From: Pseudomonadota bacterium
GTDB lineage: Bacteria; Pseudomonadota; Gammaproteobacteria; Burkholderiales; Ferrovaceae
Assembly: GCA_021804345.1 (NCBI GenBank)
Contig: JAJZHV010000008.1
Location: 1 to 13,595 of the forward strand
Length of the DNA: 13,595 nt
Direction of reading: 5' to 3'
This document shows positions 8,369 to 13,542 of this stretch, piece by piece (positions within the stretch are counted from its first letter, which is position 1; the number at the start of each line of letters is the position of its first letter). Below the pieces are notes generated by a model, which was given only the letters and a program-made list of their open reading frames with translations, ran no database searches and was not told the DNA's origin. The translations under genes were made by a program, and so were the position numbers.

Positions 8369-8467
8369 TCATTTCCGGCTGGCAAGCCCACCAACAACAT
8401 CAAAGCCGGAATCAATGGCGGCCTTCTCCAGTTGGGCCAGTGTCAGCAGCTTCAATTCCGAGAGCAT
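8369..8467 (-). pseudogene. Short coding remnant of unknown family
   Basis: A 32-codon frame beginning MLSELKLLTLAQLEKAAIDS and ending ASRK reads like the amphipathic N-terminal helix of a larger protein and has better coding character than other frames here. The frame is also open upstream (GGSQGVFNRAGGR) to a stop inside the palindrome at 8507-8537. I do not recognise the parent family. It may simply be a chance frame. Confidence 0.25.
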
Positions 8468-8494
8468 GCGCCCCCCGGCTCTGTTGAACACACC

Positions 8495-8555
8495 TTGACT
8501 TCCGCCGATGAGACGACCATAATTTGGTCATCTCATCTGCCAAAGGCAGAAGGAG
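8495..8555 (+). promoter_or_regulatory. Orphan promoter with palindromic operator and Shine-Dalgarno
   Basis: TTGACT (8495-8500), a 17-bp spacer and CATAAT (8518-8523) form a near-consensus sigma70 promoter. A 13-bp inverted repeat with one mismatch, GATGAGACGACCA (8507-8519) and TGGTCATCTCATC (8525-8537), is centred on the -10 box, the classic position for an autorepressor operator. A strong Shine-Dalgarno AAGGAG follows at 8550-8555. No ATG, GTG or TTG stands at a usable distance behind it. The layout resembles toxin-antitoxin promoters whose coding part has been lost. Confidence 0.5.
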
Positions 8556-8559
8556 TTGG

Positions 8560-8585
8560 GCCGACGCCACGTGCGCCGGCTTTTT
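8560..8585 (+). terminator. Rho-independent terminator-like hairpin
   Basis: GCCGACGC (8560-8567) and GCGCCGGC (8573-8580) form an 8-bp stem with one A:C mismatch and a 5-nt loop, followed immediately by TTTTT. It would stop plus-strand transcription from the promoter at 8495 after about 50 nt, and would also face transcripts running into the minus-strand toxin-like gene from the left. There is no T-run on the other strand, so it is not bidirectional. Confidence 0.55.
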
Positions 8586-8600
8586 AATTTCTGCGCGCAT

Positions 8601-9077
8601 CTAAACCCGCCCCTCATATTTTTTCCGTAGTTTCCGGCGGGTATTTTCGTAATCGACGTAGTACGCCGTTATCAGCCGGCGCTGCCCGTTCGGGTACTTC
8701 TTCATCACGATCAAATAGTCGAAATCCTTGAGCCAGACGTACGTGTGGATGCTTTTGTCGCCTTCCGCATAGTCCCAATCCAGAATTTCTGGCTGGCCCA
8801 TGTTGTCCATCATAGGCCGTGCCCACGGCAATCTCTCAGAGCGACGGAAATCCGGGAGGCGCGCGCCACTTGCCTTGTCGTCCCGCTCTACCAAGTGCCA
8901 GAAGATGTTTTCTTTGCCGCGATCCTTTTCCGGGAAGAACCATACGCCGTGTCCTCGATAACTCGCCGGGTTATCGACGAAGTCGCGGCGGAAAATTGCA
9001 TAAAGCGCTTCCATCACCGCTTCAGACCAAGGCGACATCGGAAATATTACAGGCAGCCATGTCGGATGTGCGGCCAT
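8601..9077 (-). CDS. PBECR-like putative RNase/toxin-type protein
   Basis: This small 158-residue protein resembles the phage-associated Barnase-EndoU-ColicinE5/D-RelE (PBECR) nuclease group. The order of features fits: IFWHLV with H61, a basic run LPDFRRSERLPWARPMM (R78, R79, R82, W85), a WDY element near 101, then YVWLKDFDYLIVMKK and RRLITAYYVDYENTRRKLRK at the end. In that group a His and Arg/Thr residues around these blocks form the RNA-cleaving site. No signal peptide is visible. The start ATG is one base after the TGA of the DUF3800 gene, so translation is probably coupled. The family assignment rests on motif order recalled from memory and is moderate. An alternative is an uncharacterised phage protein without nuclease activity. 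Confidence 0.6.
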   Translation of the reverse strand: MAAHPTWLPVIFPMSPWSEAVMEALYAIFRRDFVDNPASYRGHGVWFFPEKDRGKENIFWHLVERDDKASGARLPDFRRSERLPWARPMMDNMGQPEILDWDYAEGDKSIHTYVWLKDFDYLIVMKKYPNGQRRLITAYYVDYENTRRKLRKKYEGRV

Positions 9078-9078
9078 G

Positions 9079-9795
9079 TCATTCCTGCCTTGGACGGAAA
9101 AGGAAAATATTGAGCTTCTGCTCTCGTAACGAGGTCGCCTGCAAGAGCGACCGTCCCCAACGGGTTTCGAGATGCTTGATCACCTGCATTTTGGCGGGAT
9201 TTCCGGATAGCCCTCGATGTCGATAGGCCAGTGCCCCGGTCAGAAAGTCGGCCACCTGCATCAGCTCAGATTCATGAGAGTGAATGTTCTGGATATGACC
9301 AATCATGTCGCTGGTGAAGTCATACACGTTATTGCACAGCACCTCTTTAAGTTTCTTGAGTTTGAGGCGGCTTCTGGTGTCCTTGACATCCAGATATATC
9401 GCATACTGGCTATCGGGGCTCAATATTTTATTCAGTAGCGAGAACTGCATTTTGTAATAAAAGACGTCGTGATCACCCTGATTGAATGACGCATGATCAA
9501 GATTCTGCTTGTCCAGCACAACCAGGCCACGAAAATGCAGCGGCTGCTCGGCTAAAAACCAGTCGACCAGCTCCAGGTAGAACGGAAGACGTGCCGCTGA
9601 AATTTTTGACCACTTGAGTTCGCCGCGTGCGCGATGACGACTCTTGATGTCCCTGAGTTCGGTGGCCAGCCGGTGCGCCTCGTCCTTGGGGCACCAAGTT
9701 GCACCAAAAGCCATGATGGGCTGCCCGTCGTGCTCCAAGTGGCACGACTCATCGCAATAAACATTGTAAATTCTTGGGGTGGTTTCTTGGTTCAT
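9079..9795 (-). CDS. DUF3800 domain protein (predicted RNase H-like fold)
   Basis: This 238-residue protein shows the DUF3800 signature: YCDES at residues 13-17 near the N-terminus, GELKWSK (58-64), YLDVKD (134-139, D136) and the C-terminal ELMQVADFLTGA (177-188). The spaced acidic residues D15, E16, D136 and D183 resemble an RNase H-like metal site, so nuclease activity is a reasonable family-based prediction but unproven. It has a good Shine-Dalgarno (GAAGGAA, 9803-9809, 7 bp from the ATG). The end of the tnpB element lies directly upstream, and the PBECR-like gene follows after one base. DUF3800 genes are common in defence islands and phages. Its role here could be partner, regulator or neutraliser of the downstream protein. 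Confidence 0.8.
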   Translation of the reverse strand: MNQETTPRIYNVYCDESCHLEHDGQPIMAFGATWCPKDEAHRLATELRDIKSRHRARGELKWSKISAARLPFYLELVDWFLAEQPLHFRGLVVLDKQNLDHASFNQGDHDVFYYKMQFSLLNKILSPDSQYAIYLDVKDTRSRLKLKKLKEVLCNNVYDFTSDMIGHIQNIHSHESELMQVADFLTGALAYRHRGLSGNPAKMQVIKHLETRWGRSLLQATSLREQKLNIFLFRPRQE

Positions 9796-9830
9796 CTGAT
9801 TATTCCTTCGGACCGTGCTGCATGAAGTCT

Positions 9831-9866
9831 CCCACCGCTAAAGCGCCAAAGGTCTTGTAGCGGGGG
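9831..9866 (-). ncRNA. Right-end hairpin, candidate omega-RNA 3' stem
   Basis: Read on the minus strand, CCCCCGCTA (9866-9858) pairs with TAGCGGTGGG (9840-9831) with one bulged T, and the loop holds the last tnpB codons. In IS200/IS605 elements, a structured RNA covering the tnpB 3' end and right end guides TnpB, with the guide taken from the flanking DNA. If that holds here, the guide would start at about 9822 and match the DUF3800 leader. The hairpin is seen; its function as RNA is inferred from the family. Confidence 0.4.
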
Positions 9867-10875
9867 TTTCCAAGGTCAACGACCAGAGCGCAGGCGTGTT
9901 ACCACGACCACGGCTTACCTCGGTCTCAATTGGCGTATATTCGGAGCCTCCCGCCCCTACCTTGATACGTGTGATCCTGCACCGCCTCGATTCTTTTTGA
10001 ACACATTTCCCGGACAGCAGTTGTTTTACACCGCGCATGGTGATCACCTTCGCCGCGTTGTGATCTGCATGGTCGGTGTTCCCGCAGCTTGAGCAGACGA
10101 ATTCGGCTTGCGAAAGTCGATTGTCCTGGTGAACGTGGCCGCATGCGGCACATTCCTGCGATGAATAGAACGGCGGCACTTCGATAACCAGCTTGCCTTG
10201 ACGGCGAGCCTTGTACTGCAAATACACTTTTGTCTGTCCCCAGGTGGACGCCAGAATGGCTTTGTTAAGGCCAGACTTCGCGGCAGCGCCGTTCCTGATC
10301 CAGTGGCCTTGCCCATCCTGTTTGGGCTTGGTTCTCCGGGTCATGTTCTGGACTTTTAGCGCCTCGAACACATACAGCTTATAGCGTGAATCAGCGGCTA
10401 ACGTGTGGCTGGTTTTGTGGGCAACATCCCGGCGCACATCGGCACCGTAGCGTTGATACCGCGCAACACGGTGCTCCGCGTTGACCCAGCCTGCCGACCC
10501 CTTGGTACGGCGTGCCTGACGGCGCTGCCAGCGTTTCTTATGGCGTTCTTGGACGCGCAACCGCTTCTCCTGCACTTCCGAGGTGAGCCACACCGATTGC
10601 TTGCCTTGCCGTCGATGAATCACCGGGCGTCCGCCTAGCTTGGAGAAATACCGGCTGTAGGCTTGTTTCCACAACACTGCACCGTTGTGCAGCAGGACGC
10701 TTGGCAGCTCGGAAAGCCAGGGCGTGAGGTCGGTTTTGAACTGGCTGTATTGCTGGTCTATCGGGGCGTGCTGCCCGGCGTGCTGCAAGGACTTCCTATG
10801 CTTCCTGACAACAGCGGATTGATCGCAGCAGCCATTCTTTCTGTGGGAGTATGGGTGCCCACTATTCGGTGTCAC
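9838..10875 (-). CDS. tnpB: TnpB-family protein with internal deletion removing RuvC-I
   Basis: This protein of about 345 residues is related to the RNA-guided TnpB nucleases of IS200/IS605 elements. The arginine-rich KKRWQRRQARR region, RuvC-II glutamate E171 (VFEALKV), the four-cysteine zinc finger (C242, C245, C261, C264) and RuvC-III aspartate D271 (DHNAA) are present. The RuvC-I segment with its aspartate (a GxDxG-type motif) is missing: WLTSE (96-100) runs straight into VQEKR (101-105) near position 10575, where about 100 residues would be expected. The frame is still open. The start is uncertain: GTG 10875 is preferred, because the upstream frame to 11148 crosses ptuB and gene fragments. 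Such a protein cannot cut DNA by the known mechanism. Confidence 0.75.
   Translation of the reverse strand: MTPNSGHPYSHRKNGCCDQSAVVRKHRKSLQHAGQHAPIDQQYSQFKTDLTPWLSELPSVLLHNGAVLWKQAYSRYFSKLGGRPVIHRRQGKQSVWLTSEVQEKRLRVQERHKKRWQRRQARRTKGSAGWVNAEHRVARYQRYGADVRRDVAHKTSHTLAADSRYKLYVFEALKVQNMTRRTKPKQDGQGHWIRNGAAAKSGLNKAILASTWGQTKVYLQYKARRQGKLVIEVPPFYSSQECAACGHVHQDNRLSQAEFVCSSCGNTDHADHNAAKVITMRGVKQLLSGKCVQKESRRCRITRIKVGAGGSEYTPIETEVSRGRGNTPALWSLTLETPATRPLAL
10796..10848. repeat. 53-bp repeat within tnpB, first copy
   Basis: This segment of the tnpB 5' region is identical to 13543-13595, in the same orientation. The match ends abruptly at 10795/13542 and runs to the window edge on the right, so its full extent is unknown. 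It shows that a second, 3'-truncated copy of the same tnpB lies just outside the right end of the block. Confidence 0.9.
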
Positions 10876-10981
10876 TGTAGGTTTCCTCGTAAAGATCGCG
10901 GATCGACTTTCCCTCGTAAGTCCAATGCGGTCCAGGCTGAACGCTGTAATCGAGGCCGAGTAATCGTGACTGAACTCCTGC
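10862..10981 (-). pseudogene. C-terminal fragment of an unidentified gene
   Basis: In the frame ending at TAG 10864-10862, the sequence contains SRLLGLDYSVQPGPHWTYEG and then KSIRDLYEETYSDTE before the stop. It reads as a genuine protein C-terminus (aromatic-rich, acidic tail), unlike the two other minus-strand frames. I do not recognise the family. The frame merges with the pglZ fragment around 10960-10980, which suggests a deletion or recombination joint between two genes. It sits directly before the tnpB start. Confidence 0.4.
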
Positions 10982-11057
10982 TTGGCGTCGTACCGGAAGA
11001 CGATGCGGTGTTTCTCGAATAGGCGACTCAGCGCCTGCAGATCTTGTCTTCGCTCAT
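10960..11057 (-). pseudogene. pglZ: N-terminal remnant of BREX gene pglZ (brxZ), frameshifted
   Basis: The fragment begins at ATG 11057-11055, which overlaps the ptuB stop as ATGA. The first codons give MSEDKI. After a one-base loss near 11039 the reading continues in another frame as LQALSRLFEKHRIVFRYDAK plus QEF. Restoring one C gives an opening of the type MSEDKILQALSRLFEKHRIV, followed by F-W-Y-D, which is how BREX type 1 PglZ proteins start; here the usual Trp is Arg (CGG for TGG). Similarity stops at about 10960. PglZ is the alkaline-phosphatase-fold protein of BREX phage defence, normally over 800 residues, so only about 4% is left. Confidence 0.6.
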
Positions 11058-11689
11058 GGGGTGGCATGGGCTCCGAAAAGATGGTGGATGGTTGTCCAGA
11101 ATACGCCGAAACTGCCATCCGCATTACGAGCCAAATAGCCTGCCACAAAGTTCTTGAACTCTGCCTCGCCTAGCGTCTCGTCCACAAAAGGTGCTATTGC
11201 GTTCTTGCGCAGATCATACAGCTTAGGGATGTCCAGCCCAAGTTTCCGGATCGTGGCCTCAGCGCCGCTATCATCAGCCATAGATGGGTAAATGAGTCCA
11301 TCACCCGTGAAGCGAAAACGTTCATCGCAATCTGCGGACAATGGCGAAACCAGCAGGGCCTCATCAAACCAGCCATTTTTCAGGTTCCCGCAGTGGCGGG
11401 GGTCGCCCTTGGGAATCTTGTTCTGGCAGGAGCAAAGCAGATTGTCGTAGTCGAGTGGGTCACAAAGAGGATCGTTCTGCGGCCTGAAATGCTCGATGTG
11501 GGAATCTTCATCCGTCAGCCGTCGCTCACAATAACAGCACAGGAAACCTTGCTCGGTCATCAATGCACGCTTGACTGCCTGCTTTTCCGTGCCGCGCAAA
11601 TCATCATAGGTAGGCTTCCAGTCGGCGTTGGCCTCGGCTTTCCAGTCTCGAAACGCTTGTGGCTCTGCCTGCTTGGTGATGTGCTTCAT
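11054..11689 (-). CDS. ptuB: HNH endonuclease of Septu-like system (PtuB, TIGR02646 type)
   Basis: This 211-residue predicted DNA nuclease is the effector partner of the ATPase encoded just upstream. Motifs are FLCCYCERRL (C51, C54), the HNH core HIEHF (H64, H67), LDYDNLLCSC with N83, and HCGNLK (99-104), in the order and spacing of the TIGR02646 family to which PtuB of Septu and of retron Ec78 belongs. The start codon overlaps the ptuA stop (ATGA). The stop codon in turn overlaps the start of the pglZ remnant, again as ATGA. No reverse transcriptase or retron RNA is present, so this is a Septu-type rather than a retron arrangement. The gene appears intact. Confidence 0.85.
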   Translation of the reverse strand: MKHITKQAEPQAFRDWKAEANADWKPTYDDLRGTEKQAVKRALMTEQGFLCCYCERRLTDEDSHIEHFRPQNDPLCDPLDYDNLLCSCQNKIPKGDPRHCGNLKNGWFDEALLVSPLSADCDERFRFTGDGLIYPSMADDSGAEATIRKLGLDIPKLYDLRKNAIAPFVDETLGEAEFKNFVAGYLARNADGSFGVFWTTIHHLFGAHATP

Positions 11690-12960
11690 TTGCCGATGAT
11701 CTCCTTGCGGCGAATTAGTACATCGGCACGGACGAGATCCGGATCATCGCCGATGGATTTCCTCAGGCTTTCGATTTTGCCTCGCGCCTCCTGAAGGCTC
11801 CCATTGTCGATGGCCAGAAAAATATCCCGAAGGCTAGTTTCCACCTCATCCGGCCTCGTGGTCGCCAACCCCATCAGATCTTCCAGCACCCGGTCGATAT
11901 TTTTGCCGAAGGATTCTCGCGGTTGCTCCGCGCGAATGCCTTGTGTGGTCTGCTCCAGTAGATACAGCGACTCCGGGTGCACATGCGTAATGACGTGCGG
12001 TGAATGCGTAGATACAATGAACTGGCAGTTCGGGAAAACCTCAAGAAGCTTAGGAACCACCAAGCGCTGCCACTTCGGGTGTAGGTGAAGATCGATTTCG
12101 TCGATCATCACAATCCCATGTCCCATTAATGGATTGTCCAGGGTCGGATTCGCGATGGACAGCCGACGGGCCATATCGCCGATCAAGGCAATCATGCACT
12201 TCTCGCCGTCGGAGAGCTGATTGACAGACAAGCGCTGCCCCTGCTTTTCAACCTCCATACGCAGGGGATTGCGCCGAACAGTCAGATTCTTGAACTCCGG
12301 CAAGAAACTGCTCAAAGCATGGCGAACCACCTCTAGCTGCCGGTCCGGAAAGCTGAAGCCTTCGGGTTTGATCAACTCATCAAGGTATTTGTGGTTCTCG
12401 TTCTCAAGATCTTCCCGCTCACGAAACCATTCAAAAAAGGTACGAAAATTTGCTCCGGCTGTCAGTGCGTCGTCGTAGGTCGTCAGCAGGGTGAAGCGAT
12501 GCCTTTCCCTGATGCGCAAGGGTATATCCAGCACCGCCCGATTAACCGGGTAGTAAGCAAACAACGGAAGATCAAAACGCTCCGACGTTTCGCTGATCTG
12601 GCTCTGTACGTACCGGGCGTATTCGGAAAGCTGATTGAAGCTGCTCTTGTCCTCGGCTGCATGGCCCGCACGGCTCTTCGAGAGTTTCCACTCCACCACA
12701 CCTGACTTGGTCCGGCAGGTCAGCTCAATAGCCGCTGTCGATTTACCGTTGGTAATTTCCGCTTCATCAATCGGGCGGCCTGAGGAACCAGAATGCCGAA
12801 TGCGATTTGCCGCCCAGGACAAGGCCAACGCCAACGCATCAAGCACCGTCGATTTGCCGGCGCCATTTACGCCAACGAATACGTTCAGCCGTTTATTAAG
12901 GGCGAGTGACAGGTCCACCGCACCGCGAAAGCATGTCAGTTTCAGTGCATCAATTTTCAT
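11686..12960 (-). CDS. ptuA: AAA/ABC-type ATPase of Septu-like system (PtuA)
   Basis: This 424-residue SMC-like ATPase is expected to sense infection or nucleotide state and to control the HNH nuclease PtuB. Motifs are the N-terminal MKIDALKLTCFRG typical of RecF/OLD-like ATPases, Walker A GVNGAGKS (30-37), ABC signature LSDGEK (249-254), Walker B IVMIDEID (283-290, D287, E288) and the H-loop STHSPH (H319). It is close to the COG3950-type ATPases that pair with TIGR02646 nucleases. The start is set at ATG 12960, because GGAG stands 6 bp before it and the family begins MKI. The ATG four codons upstream (12972) has the Shine-Dalgarno inside its own reading frame. A 39-bp imperfect palindrome lies just upstream, and the reading frame appears undamaged. 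Confidence 0.87.
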   Translation of the reverse strand: MKIDALKLTCFRGAVDLSLALNKRLNVFVGVNGAGKSTVLDALALALSWAANRIRHSGSSGRPIDEAEITNGKSTAAIELTCRTKSGVVEWKLSKSRAGHAAEDKSSFNQLSEYARYVQSQISETSERFDLPLFAYYPVNRAVLDIPLRIRERHRFTLLTTYDDALTAGANFRTFFEWFREREDLENENHKYLDELIKPEGFSFPDRQLEVVRHALSSFLPEFKNLTVRRNPLRMEVEKQGQRLSVNQLSDGEKCMIALIGDMARRLSIANPTLDNPLMGHGIVMIDEIDLHLHPKWQRLVVPKLLEVFPNCQFIVSTHSPHVITHVHPESLYLLEQTTQGIRAEQPRESFGKNIDRVLEDLMGLATTRPDEVETSLRDIFLAIDNGSLQEARGKIESLRKSIGDDPDLVRADVLIRRKEIIGK

Positions 12961-13021
12961 GTTGTTCTCCATCCACCAGTGCTGAATATTGTGAAGCCAA
13001 GGACTCCACCATATTCAGCAG
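12950..13021 (-). pseudogene. Possible tail of the gene preceding ptuA
   Basis: A frame reading LLNMVESLASQYSALVDGEQ, then HEN, and ending TGA at 12952-12950 overlaps the ptuA start by 11 bp, as operon neighbours often do. It is in the same frame as the pglX fragment, separated from it only by the TGA at 13024-13022. It could be the pglX tail beyond a nonsense codon, the end of a lost gene, or a chance frame. I see no recognisable domain. Confidence 0.3.
12981..13019. promoter_or_regulatory. 39-bp imperfect palindrome upstream of ptuA
   Basis: GCTGAATAT (12981-12989) and ATATTCAGC (13011-13019) are perfect 9-bp inverted arms. Inner GTG/CAC and AG/CT pairs extend the stem with mismatches. It lies 21 bp upstream of the ptuA start codon and just before its Shine-Dalgarno. 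No T-run follows on the minus strand, so it is not a standard terminator. An operator for ptuAB or an RNA hairpin controlling translation are both possible; neither is shown by sequence. Confidence 0.45.
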
Positions 13022-13147
13022 TCAAAATCTTTGAGACGCCGTCCCGTCGGCGCCGAGCTTGGTGTAGTTGACCTTCACACCATCATCCAGATCCAGCGGA
13101 ATCTGTCGCTTGGCCAGCGGGTAGAGCAAGTCACGCTCATAGTCGAG
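13022..13147 (-). pseudogene. pglX: C-terminal remnant of BREX methyltransferase gene pglX (brxX)
   Basis: The 41-codon fragment reads LDYERDLLYPLAKRQIPLDL and continues DDGVKVNYTKLG before diverging and ending at TGA 13024-13022. DYERD-x-YPLA followed by LDLDDGVKVNY is a hallmark of the C-terminus of BREX type 1 adenine methyltransferases (PglX, normally about 1,200 residues). An in-frame TGA directly precedes it (13150-13148), so it is a relic. It lies on the same strand as, and upstream of, ptuAB, with the pglZ remnant downstream, matching the BREX order pglX then pglZ. Confidence 0.65.
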
Positions 13148-13331
13148 TCAGCGGTGGGATACGTCACCACCAAACCTTCACGAATGACGCGAACCCACCC
13201 ATGCAGGACACATCCGCTCACTGATTCAGGCAGCCAATTCAAGACCTAGGCCACAGAAAATCCCATACCTGCTACGCACCGCCATGAAGCATCGGTCATC
13301 AAACACCATGATCAGTACTACAATACCCATT

Positions 13332-13378
13332 GGAATTTCAAACTGCTGCTATATGGGAAATTCAGACTGCTGGTGACA
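13332..13378 (-). mobile_element. Terminus of an IS21-type insertion sequence
   Basis: Two near-identical 17-bp repeats, GGAATTTCAAACTGCTG (13332-13348) and GGAAATTCAGACTGCTG (13356-13372), 15/17 identical and 24 bp apart, precede a TGTCACC end when read on the minus strand from 13378. Multiple subterminal repeats and a 5'-TG end are typical of the IS21 family. The terminus begins exactly where the 84-bp repeat stops. No istA or istB coding sequence is present, so only an end remains. Confidence 0.5.
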
Positions 13379-13462
13379 TATCCTGTTGATTCTTCTATGC
13401 GATGCCGACAGCTACTAGGGAATTAGTCCGGTTCCTTGTCCTGTTTTTTCGTCGCTTGAAGA
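13379..13462. repeat. 84-bp direct repeat, right copy
   Basis: This copy is identical over all 84 bases to 8164-8247, in the same orientation and 5,215 bp away. On its left it abuts the IS21-type terminus and on its right it runs into unassigned sequence that differs from the left copy. There is no trpG next to this copy, so here it is detached from the gene it precedes on the left. Confidence 0.95.
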
Positions 13463-13542
13463 GTGTGCAAACTGTGGGCACTGGAAAGTCAGCATTATCG
13501 CCCGCGGCAGGGGAGTGCTCAAGCGAGATATGCTTTGACCTA

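Larger units (their letters stand above)
8156..8600. other. Gene-poor junction between trpG and the accessory block
   Basis: This stretch of about 445 bp has no convincing complete gene. It holds the first 84-bp direct repeat (8164-8247), a region without recognisable content (8248-8368), a possible short coding remnant on the minus strand (8369-8467), and a promoter with palindromic operator and Shine-Dalgarno but no start codon (8495-8555), followed by a terminator-like hairpin (8560-8585). The composition suggests debris from past insertions and deletions. Confidence 0.6.
9823..10875 (-). mobile_element. tnpB-only IS200/IS605-type element (IS1341-like), ends inferred
   Basis: A tnpB gene without a tnpA partner, finishing in a subterminal hairpin (9831-9866) that spans its stop codon, is the usual layout of IS1341-like elements. 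The right end probably falls just after the hairpin, near 9823, because the DUF3800 leader with its Shine-Dalgarno starts there. The left end is not identified; it should lie near or just beyond 10875, where the tail of another gene ends. No target duplication is expected for this family, so the borders cannot be fixed from this window. Confidence 0.5.

Noticed and set aside
8412..8600. Minus-strand 62-codon frame as a small toxin or antitoxin
   Set aside because: It crosses the operator palindrome and terminator hairpin, has no Shine-Dalgarno, and has a composition like non-coding sequence.
10876..11148. Extension of the tnpB frame upstream to an ATG at 11148
   Set aside because: This part runs through the end of ptuB, the pglZ remnant and another gene's tail. 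It has no TnpB similarity.
13031..13249. Plus-strand 72-codon frame
   Set aside because: It is antisense to the pglX remnant, and the minus strand gives the recognisable protein sequence.
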